Assembly (NCBI RefSeq): GCF_001278055.1
Contig: NZ_CP010802.1
Location: 1,364,001-1,428,000, forward strand
DNA from: Desulfuromonas soudanensis
GTDB taxonomy: Bacteria; Desulfobacterota; Desulfuromonadia; Desulfuromonadales; WTL
Reading direction: 5' to 3'
DNA length: 64,000 nt
This document shows positions 8,721 through 16,704 of this stretch, piece by piece. A program made the translations under genes and the position numbers. Each line of letters starts with the position of its first letter. The first letter of the stretch is position 1. Under the pieces are notes generated by a model that ran no database searches, was not told where the DNA came from, and saw nothing but the letters and a program-made list of their open reading frames with translations.

Positions 8721-9273
8721 ACGTTTTCTTCTTCTCGTTCTGGTGGTGACCCTCCTCGCCGTCTCCCCGGCGGCGGCCGAGACGGAGCTTGTCCCCACCC
8801 GCTACGGCCTGGGGCTCTCTTACGGGCTGGCCTACGATCCGACGAATCGCCTCGACTTCGCCCTCCTGTCGGGCGTGGTCCTCTTCGACTACGACCGGGT
8901 CTGGCCCCACCGGGCGCCGGAGGCGCTGCGCTTCAAGGTGGAGGGGAGCGCCGGGGTCATCACCTCCCCCCAGCCCCGGGGGATCGTTTCGGCCAACATC
9001 CTCGCCCTCTATTATCTCGACCGTTTCGCCACCCCGACCCTGCGCCCCTACGTCGAGGCGGGGATCGGGGTGATCTATACGGATGTCCAGGTCGAGGGGC
9101 AGGGGTTGCGGCTCAATTTCAACCCTCAGGCCGGCCTGGGGGTTGAAATCGGCGACACCTCCGGTTCCCCCTGGTACCTGGCCTGCCGGGGGCATCACGT
9201 CTCCAACGGCGGACTCTACAGCGAAAACCGGGGGATCAACTCGGTGGTCTTTTTGCTCGGCAAATATTTTTGA
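8707..9273 (+). CDS. PagL-like outer-membrane acyloxyacyl hydrolase / lipid A deacylase
   Basis: 188 residues from the ATG at 8707. This start is preferred because it opens directly into a signal peptide (RHKRF, a hydrophobic run, then AAAETE). The mature part alternates like a small beta-barrel. Near the C-terminus it has HHVSNGG, matching the H-x-S-N signature of PagL/acyloxyacyl hydrolases, and it ends in Phe as outer-membrane proteins often do. PagL removes the 3-O-acyl chain of lipid A. Here the enzyme sits inside a lipid-synthesis operon and overlaps the previous gene by 14 bases, so it may act on the cluster product or on its lipid acceptor. Confidence 0.72.
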   Translation: MARHKRFLLLVLVVTLLAVSPAAAETELVPTRYGLGLSYGLAYDPTNRLDFALLSGVVLFDYDRVWPHRAPEALRFKVEGSAGVITSPQPRGIVSANILALYYLDRFATPTLRPYVEAGIGVIYTDVQVEGQGLRLNFNPQAGLGVEIGDTSGSPWYLACRGHHVSNGGLYSENRGINSVVFLLGKYF

Positions 9274-9298
9274 TGGCGCCAGGGCTTTAGGGGGTTTT

Positions 9299-9745
9299 AT
9301 GGACAAAAAAGAGGTTCCCCAGGACGCCTGCCTGCTCGGTTCCTGGCACGAGATCTGTTACGCCGTCGACGAGACGGGGCGGTACGTGCTGGCGCCGAGC
9401 GCCGGGTGGGACCCGTCCAACCTCGCCAACCTGCAGGCCTGGGAAGTGATCGGCGAGGAGATCGCTGCGGCCATCGGCCGGGTGGTCGGCGGGAAAACGA
9501 GTCCCCTCGACGTCCACATGGCGCGCTGCCAGATGGACGTCTCCCTTCTGGCAAGCTATGTCGGCCTGCCCCGCTGGCGAGTGCGGCGGCACCTTCGCCC
9601 GGCCGTCTTTTCTCGGCTCAAGCCGGCTCTTCTGGCCCGCTACGCCGATATTTTCGCCGTCCCCCCGGAGATGCTCGGCCGGATCCCCGACAGGGCCGAG
9701 CTCCCCGTTTCCCTCCAACGGTTTGAGAAGGATCAGTCTTCGTGA
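9299..9745 (+). CDS. Small protein with a Cro/CI-like helix-turn-helix
   Basis: A 148-residue protein. Residues ~80-130 (LLASYVGLPRWRVRRHLRP ... LLARYADIFAVPPEMLGRI) follow the spacing of XRE/Cro-type HTH domains, including the 'ADIFAVPPEML' tail that parallels 'A.lLgvs.e.L'. The N-terminal 75 residues match nothing I recognise. It could be the cluster's own regulator, or a protein that has kept the fold without DNA binding. Its stop overlaps the GTG start of the BtrH-like gene. Confidence 0.6.
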   Translation: MDKKEVPQDACLLGSWHEICYAVDETGRYVLAPSAGWDPSNLANLQAWEVIGEEIAAAIGRVVGGKTSPLDVHMARCQMDVSLLASYVGLPRWRVRRHLRPAVFSRLKPALLARYADIFAVPPEMLGRIPDRAELPVSLQRFEKDQSS

Positions 9746-10743
9746 AGCTCGAATTTTCCCACCGGCAGTCGGCGCACTGCGAAAGCGGCGTGACGGCCAA
9801 CCTCTTTCGGCATCAGGGGATCGCCCTCTCCGAGGCGATGGTCTTCGGTCTCGGCAGCGGCCTCTTCTTCGGCTACCTCCCCATGGTGCGCATCAACGCC
9901 CTCCCCCTCATCACCTTCCGAAACGCTCCCGGGGGAATCTTCAAGCGGGTCACCAAACGCCTGGGGGCCCGGGTGAAGACCTCCCGTTTTCGCCGTCCGG
10001 CCAGGGCCATGGCCGCCCTCGACCGGAACCTCGGCAAGGGGATTCCCACGGGGCTGCAGACGGGGGTCTTCTGGCTCCCCTACTTTCCGCCGGCCCTGCG
10101 CTTCCACTTCAACGCCCACAACCTGGTGGTGACCGGCAAGGAGGGGGAGGCCTACCGCATCAGCGATCCGGTTCTCGAAGAGACGGTCCTCTGCCCGCCG
10201 CAGGATCTGGCCCGGGCCCGGTTCGCCAAGGGAGCCCTCGCGCCGCGGGGGAGGATGTTCGTTCTCGAAGGGGTTTCCGATCAGTTCGATCTCCCCGGGG
10301 CGGTGCGCGCCGCCATCCGGGAGACCTGTCGGGGGATGGTGAAAACCCCGGTGCCGTTCATCGGCGTCAAGGGGATTCGTCTGCTGGCGAGGCGGTTGGA
10401 AAAATGGCCGGAGAAGCTGGGGGCGCGCAAGGCGTCTCTCCATCTCGGCCATCTGATCCGCATGCAGGAGGAGATCGGCACCGGCGGCGGCGGTTTTCGC
10501 TTCATCTACGCCGCCTTTCTCCAGGAGGTGGCGGATCTGCTGGGGGAGAGCCGGCTGCAGGAGCTTTCGAAGGAGATGACCGCCGTCGGCGATCGCTGGC
10601 GGGATTTCGCTCTTCTCGGAGCCCGTCACATCAAGGGGCGGGGTGCGGAGGAGATCTCCTACCCGGCGCTCGCCGGCATCCTGAGGGAATGCGCCGATCG
10701 CGAAGAAGAACTCTTCCGCAAACTCTTGCTGATCCTTGCCTGA
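9742..10743 (+). CDS. BtrH N-terminal domain protein, probable ACP-dependent acyltransferase
   Basis: A 333-residue protein with a GTG start overlapping the previous stop. The N-terminus has the conserved HCESG (His12-Cys13) and EAMVFGLGSGL segments of the BtrH_N family (followed in many members by a DUF4872-like part). In butirosin synthesis BtrH moves an acyl group from the carrier protein BtrI to an amine of the antibiotic. Here two dedicated ACPs are encoded nearby, so transfer of a finished acyl chain from ACP to an amine or hydroxyl acceptor is the best inference. The acceptor is unknown. Confidence 0.75.
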   Translation: MKLEFSHRQSAHCESGVTANLFRHQGIALSEAMVFGLGSGLFFGYLPMVRINALPLITFRNAPGGIFKRVTKRLGARVKTSRFRRPARAMAALDRNLGKGIPTGLQTGVFWLPYFPPALRFHFNAHNLVVTGKEGEAYRISDPVLEETVLCPPQDLARARFAKGALAPRGRMFVLEGVSDQFDLPGAVRAAIRETCRGMVKTPVPFIGVKGIRLLARRLEKWPEKLGARKASLHLGHLIRMQEEIGTGGGGFRFIYAAFLQEVADLLGESRLQELSKEMTAVGDRWRDFALLGARHIKGRGAEEISYPALAGILRECADREEELFRKLLLILA

Positions 10744-10774
10744 GCGGCCCGGACTCGAAGGAAGGAGCGACCCG

Positions 10775-11581
10775 ATGCGCGCGCTGGTAAAGGGACCGAA
10801 GACGATCCGGCTGGAAGAGAGGCCTCGTCCGGAACAGAAGACGGTCCTCGAAGTCGAGGATCTGGTCAAGTTCTACAGGGGGAGCGCAGTCCCCGCCCTC
10901 AACGGCTTCAGCGTTTCCATCGGCGAAGGGGGCGTTCTCGGGCTCCTCGGGCCGAACGGGGCGGGAAAGACGACCGCCATCTCGATCATGACCACCCTGC
11001 TGCGGCCGACCTCGGGACGACTGACGCTCTGCGGCGTCGATGTGCTGAAAAATCCCCGGGAAGCCCGGCGCCTGATCGGTCTGGTCCCCCAGGAGATCGC
11101 CCTCTACCCGAGTCTGAGCGCCCGGGAGAATCTTCGCTACTTCGGGCGGCTGCACGGTCGGCGCGGGAAGGCGCTGGAGGGAAGGATCGAGGAGTGCCTG
11201 GAGATGGTCGGGCTCGAAGAGAGCGCCGACCGGCCGGTCTCGACCTATTCCGGGGGGATGAAACGACGCGCCAACCTGGCGGCGGGAGTCCTCCACGAGC
11301 CGCGGATCCTTTTTCTCGACGAGCCGACGGTCGGCATCGACGCCCAGTCGCGAAACCTGATCCTGGAAAACCTCGGCCGGATGAAGGAGAGGGGGATGAC
11401 CCTGGTCTACACCACCCACTATATGGAAGAAGCCCGTCAGCTCTGCACCCAGGTGGCCATTGTCGACGGCGGGCGCGTCCTTGCCGAGGGCCCGCCGGAT
11501 GAGCTCGTGGCCGGCGCCGCGGGGTGCGCCAACCTCGAAGAACTTTTTCTGCAGCTGACCGGCAAGCGTCTGCGGGACTGA
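10775..11581 (+). CDS. ABC-2 type exporter ATPase
   Basis: 268 residues from the ATG at 10775, which follows a GAAGGAGCG ribosome site; an earlier in-frame TTG overlapping the previous gene is less likely. It has Walker A GPNGAGKTT, a Q-loop in VPQEIALYP, signature YSGGMKRR, Walker B ILFLDEPT and an H-loop in YTTHYMEEA. This is the DRR/CcmA-like subfamily that drives export of lipids, polyketides and polysaccharides. The cognate permease follows 37 bases later. Confidence 0.92.
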   Translation: MRALVKGPKTIRLEERPRPEQKTVLEVEDLVKFYRGSAVPALNGFSVSIGEGGVLGLLGPNGAGKTTAISIMTTLLRPTSGRLTLCGVDVLKNPREARRLIGLVPQEIALYPSLSARENLRYFGRLHGRRGKALEGRIEECLEMVGLEESADRPVSTYSGGMKRRANLAAGVLHEPRILFLDEPTVGIDAQSRNLILENLGRMKERGMTLVYTTHYMEEARQLCTQVAIVDGGRVLAEGPPDELVAGAAGCANLEELFLQLTGKRLRD

Positions 11582-11618
11582 AACCGCCGTTTTTGACATC
11601 CCCTTATTCGACGGACCT

Positions 11619-12971
11619 ATGTATAAATTCTGGGCGACCTTCTGCAAAGAACTCCTCCTCCTCTCCCGCGACAAGGGGGGGGTGCTGGTCCTCTTCGTCA
11701 TGCCGGCCGTGCTCGTCCTGGTGGTCTCCCTGGTGCAGAACAACGTCCTGGAGGCCACCGGCGAGGGGAGCATTCGCGTTCTCTTCGTCGACCACGAAGA
11801 GGGGGCGCTGGGAGAGAAGATCCGCCAGGGCCTCCTCTCCTCAGGCGCCCTCGCCCTGGTTTCGCAGCTCGACGGAAAGCCGGTCACCGACGACGCCGCC
11901 CGGAAGGCGGTCTCGCGGGGAGATTTCCAATTCTGTATCCTCATCCCGGCCGGAGCCACGGCGGCGCTGCACCGCCGCGCCGCCGAATTTGCCGAAAGGG
12001 CGATGGCCGGCGAGGGGGAGAGCCCGAGCTCCGGGGGAGCCGTCGATGAGGCCGTCCCGTTGACCGTCTTTTTCGACCCGACGGTGCAGGGGGTTTTTCG
12101 CACCGCCGTCACCAGTTCCCTGGAGCGGGTCGTTCAGGGGGTGGAGGCCGAAGAGAAGGCGCGGGTCCTGTCCGCCTCCCTGAAAAAGAGCGTCGCCAGA
12201 ATTCTCGCCCAGCGCCTCAGCCCCATGGCGGTGGGTCAGGCCCTGGCCGAATTCCCCGATCTGCAGGCGGCCTGGGGACGGGAGTCGCTCCTGGCGGTCC
12301 GGCCGCAGGTGGCCGCAGGGGAGGGGGCGAAGGCGGTTTTGATGCCCAATGCCGTGCAGCAGAACGTCCCCGCCTGGGCGCTCTTCGGCATGTTCTTCAT
12401 CGTCGTTCCCCTCTCCGGGAATCTGATCCGCGAGCGCCAGGAAGGGACCCTGCAGCGACTGCTGAGCATCCCGGTCTCCTCCGGGTCGCTCCTCGCCGGC
12501 AAGCTCCTGGCCTATGTGGCCGTCTGCCTGGTTCAGTTCGCCCTGATGCTCCTGGTGGGGAAGACCCTTCTTCCGCTCTTCGGCACGCCGGTTCTCGAGC
12601 TCGGCGATCACCTTCCGGCCGTCGCTTTTCTCGCCCTCTGCGCGGCTCTGGCGGCGGCCGGCTACGGTCTTCTGATCGGGACGCTGGTGCGCAGCTATGA
12701 ACAGGCGTCCATGTTCGGGGCCGTTTCGGTAGTTGTGGCCGCCGCTCTCGGAGGGATCATGGTCCCTGTCTATGTGATGCCCAAAGCGATGCAGGCACTC
12801 AGCATCCTCTCGCCTCTCGGTTGGGGGCTCGAAGGTTTCCTGGAAATTTTCGTGCGCCGCGCCGGGTTTTTAGACATTATCGACAATGCCCTGTCGCTCC
12901 TCGCTTTTTTTACGCTGACCCTGGCAATGGCCTGGGCCTCGTTCTATCGGCGATACCGGGGCGGGAGATGA
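11619..12971 (+). CDS. ABC-2 type exporter permease
   Basis: A 450-residue membrane protein. One helix near residues 17-37 is followed by a periplasmic region of about 200 residues, then five or so helices in the C-terminal half (residues ~245-445). This is the ABC2_membrane_3 layout used by exporters of hydrophobic products and some drug pumps. With the ATPase it should move the cluster's lipid-like product across the inner membrane. A second ACP gene follows 37 bases later in the same direction. Confidence 0.88.
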   Translation: MYKFWATFCKELLLLSRDKGGVLVLFVMPAVLVLVVSLVQNNVLEATGEGSIRVLFVDHEEGALGEKIRQGLLSSGALALVSQLDGKPVTDDAARKAVSRGDFQFCILIPAGATAALHRRAAEFAERAMAGEGESPSSGGAVDEAVPLTVFFDPTVQGVFRTAVTSSLERVVQGVEAEEKARVLSASLKKSVARILAQRLSPMAVGQALAEFPDLQAAWGRESLLAVRPQVAAGEGAKAVLMPNAVQQNVPAWALFGMFFIVVPLSGNLIRERQEGTLQRLLSIPVSSGSLLAGKLLAYVAVCLVQFALMLLVGKTLLPLFGTPVLELGDHLPAVAFLALCAALAAAGYGLLIGTLVRSYEQASMFGAVSVVVAAALGGIMVPVYVMPKAMQALSILSPLGWGLEGFLEIFVRRAGFLDIIDNALSLLAFFTLTLAMAWASFYRRYRGGR

Positions 12972-13008
12972 TGCAACGAATAACCGGGATCAAAATCGGG
13001 AGAAGTTC

Positions 13009-13281
13009 ATGGAGCTGGCAGTAAAAGACGGACTGGAAAATGAGCTGTGGGAGATGATCATCGCGACGTGCAACGTCCTCGACCCGCCGGAAACGCGGGA
13101 CAGCGCTGCGCCCCTGATCGGGCCCGACTCCCCCCTGGGACTCGACTCCCTGGACGCGGTGGAGATCGTCGTGGCGGTGCAGAAAGGCTATGACGTTCGC
13201 ATCGGCGCCGAAGACACCAGCCGCGAGGTTCTCGGCTCGATTGCCACCCTGGCCGATTTTATCCGCCGGTCTCGCATGTAA
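13009..13281 (+). CDS. Acyl carrier protein (second copy)
   Basis: A 90-residue ACP with phosphopantetheine site Ser47 in GLDSLDAVEI. It shares the LDSLDAVE core and the SIATLADFI ending (SVATLAAFI in the first copy) with the ACP at 6173, so the two are paralogues with diverged N-termini. A GGGAG lies upstream of the ATG. It is the last gene of the forward operon before a hairpin terminator. Two carriers suggest separate loading for extension and for transfer, or for two different acyl chains. Confidence 0.9.
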   Translation: MELAVKDGLENELWEMIIATCNVLDPPETRDSAAPLIGPDSPLGLDSLDAVEIVVAVQKGYDVRIGAEDTSREVLGSIATLADFIRRSRM

Positions 13282-13342
13282 AGGGCGGGAACGGCGGCCG
13301 ACCGGCGCGGATTTAACAATTTTTCTGTCCCAACAACCGACA

Positions 13343-13386
13343 AAAAAACGGCTGTCCCCTTTAAGAGGGCGCAGCCGTTTTTGTCT
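13343..13386. terminator. Bidirectional hairpin terminator
   Basis: An AAAACGGCTG arm pairs with CAGCCGTTTT across a 17-base loop. A-rich and T-rich flanks suit termination on both strands. It lies between the forward operon and the convergent KASIII gene. Confidence 0.85.
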
Positions 13387-13421
13387 TTCAAGAGGAAGCG
13401 TCGGAGCGGATTTTTTCCGGC

Positions 13422-14570
13422 TCAGACGGCGGTGAGCTGCATGTAGCACATGGAGAAGCGGCCGCTTTCGGGGATGAAGCAGAGGAGGCGCTCCCCTTTT
13501 TGGATTCTCCCCGAATGGAAGAGTTCCTCGAGAATGATGAAGATGGAGGCCGCTCCGGTGTTCCCCTTCTCGGCGAGATTGGTGAACCAGCGCTCCTGGG
13601 GGATACGAAAGTCGATCCCCTTCATCCGGTCATGGAGGTCCTGGCGGAAGTAATCGGAGGAGTAGTGGGGGAGAAACCACTGGACGTCTTCGGCGGACAG
13701 GGCGTGTTTTTCGATGATGCGGGGGAGGGTCCTCTCCACTGCGGTGCGGATGATTTCGCGGTTGAGGAGCTTGGTGTCCTGCTTGATCAGGAAGGAGCCC
13801 TGATCGAACGCCTCATGGAGGGAGTCGTGCTCCCGCCACCCTTTGATTCGGCCGTTTGCGCCTTTGACCGCGCCGGCGTACATGCAGGTCTCCAGCTCGT
13901 GGGCAAAGGAGAGATGTTCGATCCAGTCGATGCGCAGGGAAAGCCCCTCGGGAGCCGGCGTGTCGGAGAGATAGGCCGCACCGGCGCCGTCGGAGAGCAT
14001 CCAGCGCAGAAAGTCGGCGTCGAAGGAGAGGATCGGCTGCGCCTCCAGCGCCGCCGCCTTCCGGGGGTCGACGTCGCTGCAGAGCTGCGCCCGCATGAAG
14101 GTTGAGGCGAGCTCAGAGCCTGTGGCCACGGCGTTTTTCGAAAGGCCGAGGGCCACGTTCATGTAGGCGTACTTGAAGGCCGTCATCCCCGAGAGGCAGA
14201 TGCCGGCCGTGCTCACCACCTCGCAGGGCTTGCCGCCGAGTTCGCCGTGAACCATCGGTCCGTGGCCGGGCATCAGCTGGTCGGGGGAGGCGGTGCCGCA
14301 GCAGAGGCATTCGATGTCGGCGGCGGAAAAGCCGGGATAGGGACGGAGGCGGCGCACCGCTTCGGCGGTGAGCTCGGCATTGCTGTGGGTCGAAAGCCCC
14401 GTTTCCGGATGGAGCGCGTAATGCCTGCTGCGAATCCTGTTGTTGCGCAGGATGATGGCCCGGGTCCGCGACGGTACCGCGTTGACCATGCCGAGGATCT
14501 GTTCCATCTGCTCGTTGGAGACCGGAGCATTGGGGAGGAAGGCTGCCAGGTCGGTGATGAATACGGCCAT
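13422..14570 (-). CDS. Beta-ketoacyl-ACP synthase III (FabH-like)
   Basis: 382 residues from the ATG at 14570; an upstream in-frame extension of 33 residues lacks a good ribosome site. The thiolase fold carries the KASIII triad Cys125 (TAGICLSG), His302 (LPHYSSD) and Asn337 (EKGNTGAAS). KASIII enzymes start chains from acyl-CoA or join two acyl units. It is longer than FabH (~320 residues) and so closer to specialised KASIII proteins. It converges on the forward cluster operon and is the only chain-initiating candidate there. Confidence 0.87.
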   Translation of the reverse strand: MAVFITDLAAFLPNAPVSNEQMEQILGMVNAVPSRTRAIILRNNRIRSRHYALHPETGLSTHSNAELTAEAVRRLRPYPGFSAADIECLCCGTASPDQLMPGHGPMVHGELGGKPCEVVSTAGICLSGMTAFKYAYMNVALGLSKNAVATGSELASTFMRAQLCSDVDPRKAAALEAQPILSFDADFLRWMLSDGAGAAYLSDTPAPEGLSLRIDWIEHLSFAHELETCMYAGAVKGANGRIKGWREHDSLHEAFDQGSFLIKQDTKLLNREIIRTAVERTLPRIIEKHALSAEDVQWFLPHYSSDYFRQDLHDRMKGIDFRIPQERWFTNLAEKGNTGAASIFIILEELFHSGRIQKGERLLCFIPESGRFSMCYMQLTAV

Positions 14571-14601
14571 GAACGATGGTTCTCTCTTTCGGCCCGGGCT
14601 C

Positions 14602-15891
14602 CTAAAGCTTTGCCCGGGCATGGGCGCTCCTGGTGAGGCGGGCGTAGTTTTCGTAAAAGATCTTTTCATCCAGACGGGTCGGGACGACGGCGTTGGTCAG
14701 GGTGTAATAATCGAGATCGTCGATGACGATCCGCTCCTTTTCCTCCCGGTAGAGGGGGGTCCCCGGCAAAGGGGTGAGGACCGTGAAGATCGGCAGGTCG
14801 ATGGGGTTGTCCTCGAGATATTTATCGAGGAGCCCAAAGGCTTCCTCATCGTAATCGGGGGAGATGATGAAATCCCCGACGATGGTGATGCCGATCTCGT
14901 GCAGGATGCCGATCGCCTCCCGGTTGGCGGCGGCACTGTTGGCCTTGTTCAGCTCCCCCAGCCGGGCGTCGTCGAGCGCCTCGAAGCCGATGATCACCGA
15001 GCGGAGCCCCGCCTCCTTCCATTCCCGGAGGAGCTCGGGATGGCGCACCACCGTGTCGGAGCGAACGTCGGCGAGGAAATTCTTTTTAATCCCGGCTTGC
15101 CGGATCTGCCGGCAGAGCCTTCGGGCATGCTCCGGATTCCCGAAGGTGTTGGCGTCGACGAGGCGGATGACCGGGATGTCTCCCAGCAGCCCGATGTCGC
15201 GGACGACCGATTCGCAGCTCTGGGTGAGGTAGCGCCCGCCGGTGAGTCCGGCGATGCAGCAGAAGCTGCATTCGAAGGGGCAGCCGAAGGCCGAGGCGAC
15301 AGCCCCCATGTCGAGTCCCAGGGATTGCAGCCTGTAGTGGGGGCGGTAACGCTCCACGAGGTCATAGCGCGGCGGAGCCGACTGCACCAGGTCGGCACCC
15401 GAAAAGGAACGGACGGTGAAGGAGAGACGCTCTCCCGGGCGGGTACGGGCGACTCCGGGAATGTGGCCGCCGTCGGCCGGAAGGGTGTCGACGAGTTGAC
15501 GAAAGCTCAGTTTGCCCAGGCCGACGACGATGTAATCGATTTCGGCCCGGTTGAAGAATTCCGGGTCGTTGGAGGCATGGACGCCGCCGACGACGATGGT
15601 CGCGCCGCAGCTCTCCTTGATCTGCCCGGCCAGCTTCACCAGGGTATTGGCCTCGCAGGTCACCCCGGTCAGGCCGGCCAGATCCGGCCGGAAATCGGCC
15701 AGTTCCCGGGGGAGGGAGTCCGGGGCGGCTTTGAGGTCGACGATTCGCACCTCGTGGCCGTCGAGATTCCCCGCCAACGTTTCCAGGGCCAGCGGTTCGC
15801 CGCGGAAAATCTGCCGCAGGGAATCGATGCCGTAGCGTTCCTCGGGAATGCTGCGCCCGCAATTGGGAGGATTGACGAGAAGAATTTTCAT
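14602..15891 (-). CDS. B12-binding radical SAM protein (fourth in the cluster)
   Basis: 429 residues, starting at MKILLVNPPNCG. The N-terminal cobalamin-type domain (~1-150, with VVGGVHASNDPEF) precedes a radical SAM core with CPFECSFC (CX3CX2C), a GDFIISPDYDEE strand and FTVLTPLPGTPLY. It is transcribed before the KASIII gene with a 31-base gap, so the two form a small operon converging on the main one. Its shared enzyme class and position make it a likely part of the same pathway. Confidence 0.83.
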   Translation of the reverse strand: MKILLVNPPNCGRSIPEERYGIDSLRQIFRGEPLALETLAGNLDGHEVRIVDLKAAPDSLPRELADFRPDLAGLTGVTCEANTLVKLAGQIKESCGATIVVGGVHASNDPEFFNRAEIDYIVVGLGKLSFRQLVDTLPADGGHIPGVARTRPGERLSFTVRSFSGADLVQSAPPRYDLVERYRPHYRLQSLGLDMGAVASAFGCPFECSFCCIAGLTGGRYLTQSCESVVRDIGLLGDIPVIRLVDANTFGNPEHARRLCRQIRQAGIKKNFLADVRSDTVVRHPELLREWKEAGLRSVIIGFEALDDARLGELNKANSAAANREAIGILHEIGITIVGDFIISPDYDEEAFGLLDKYLEDNPIDLPIFTVLTPLPGTPLYREEKERIVIDDLDYYTLTNAVVPTRLDEKIFYENYARLTRSAHARAKL

Positions 15892-16022
15892 GGTCCTGCG
15901 GGTCCGGCGATGGTGCCGGATGGGGGGCAACACCGTCGCAGTCAGGGGAGAATTAAAATCCGGGACAACGGGCCCGACCTTACCTTTTTTTGGCAAAAAT
16001 GTAAATTCCCCAAAAGGGAAAA

Positions 16023-16436
16023 TCAGGGGATTTGTTTTGTCAGGTCAAGGAGGGGGCGAACCGAGGTGATCTTGCCGATCACCAGCGATTTGATCGCTCG
16101 GCCGGCTCCTCTCCCCGCGGTTTGGGTGACCTCCTGGACCAGGCGTTCCAGCTGTGCTCCGTCCGTTTCGATCCCGGTGACCCGCAGATAGATCCGGGCG
16201 CCCTGCCAGCTCAGGACCGAGGCGCCCGGGCGGGAGACGAGATAGACCGCCCGGGGGTTTTGCCGCAGATAGCCCAGGGAGCGATTTTCTCCGAGGCCGA
16301 TCACCAGGGTGTCTTCATCAATCATCCGCACCGCCCCGATGACGGCGGCATTGACCGACCCGGCGCCGTCGCCGGTGCTGAGAATCCCCGGTCCGGCGGT
16401 TTCATTGACGAAGGCCATCAGTTCGGTACGGGTCAT
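16023..16436 (-). CDS. Pyridoxamine 5'-phosphate oxidase-like FMN-binding split-barrel protein
   Basis: A 137-residue protein with the split-barrel pattern of small PPOX-like proteins: GPGILSTGDGAGSVNAAVIGAVR, then a GENRSLGYLRQNPRAVYLV strand-turn. The residues that define true PdxH are not seen, so substrate and cofactor (FMN or F420) are uncertain. It lies alone between the radical SAM gene and LysR, upstream of a partial dispersed repeat. Confidence 0.72.
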   Translation of the reverse strand: MTRTELMAFVNETAGPGILSTGDGAGSVNAAVIGAVRMIDEDTLVIGLGENRSLGYLRQNPRAVYLVSRPGASVLSWQGARIYLRVTGIETDGAQLERLVQEVTQTAGRGAGRAIKSLVIGKITSVRPLLDLTKQIP

Positions 16437-16520
16437 GGAGCAAGACTCCTGCTTAAGCGCCTGTCTTGAATGAAATCCACCTCGTCCCAGGGGATCAAAG
16501 CGTTACGTAATGAACAAGGT

Positions 16521-16550
16521 TTTCTTGGTGACTTAGTGCCTCGGTGGCAA
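16521..16550. repeat. Partial dispersed repeat (half-arm)
   Basis: The segment GGTGACTTAGTGCCTCGG resembles the right arm of the intergenic repeats at 39396, 45616, 47311 and 57339. Only one arm is present. It lies in the 268-base gap before the LysR gene. Confidence 0.5.
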
Positions 16551-16704
16551 ATCTTGTTCTTTCTGCCGGCGGTAAAATCAAGGGGCTTTTCTCCACGGAC
16601 GTTCGGCGCGTCGGGGATTTTTATTGCTTGGAGATCGGTCTTTGATAGAATCGGCCGATCTTTTCCGGGGCCGGGGCCCCGGCGGATGGAAACGGGAGGG
16701 CGGA

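Noticed and set aside
2-13281. Aryl polyene or ladderane cluster as a ready label for the left-end genes
   Set aside because: Ketosynthase, inactive partner, ACPs, GT2 and acyltransferase are shared with aryl polyene clusters, but ketoreductase, dehydratases, AMP-ligase, LolA and MMPL-like genes are absent, as are the desaturase-like genes of ladderane clusters.
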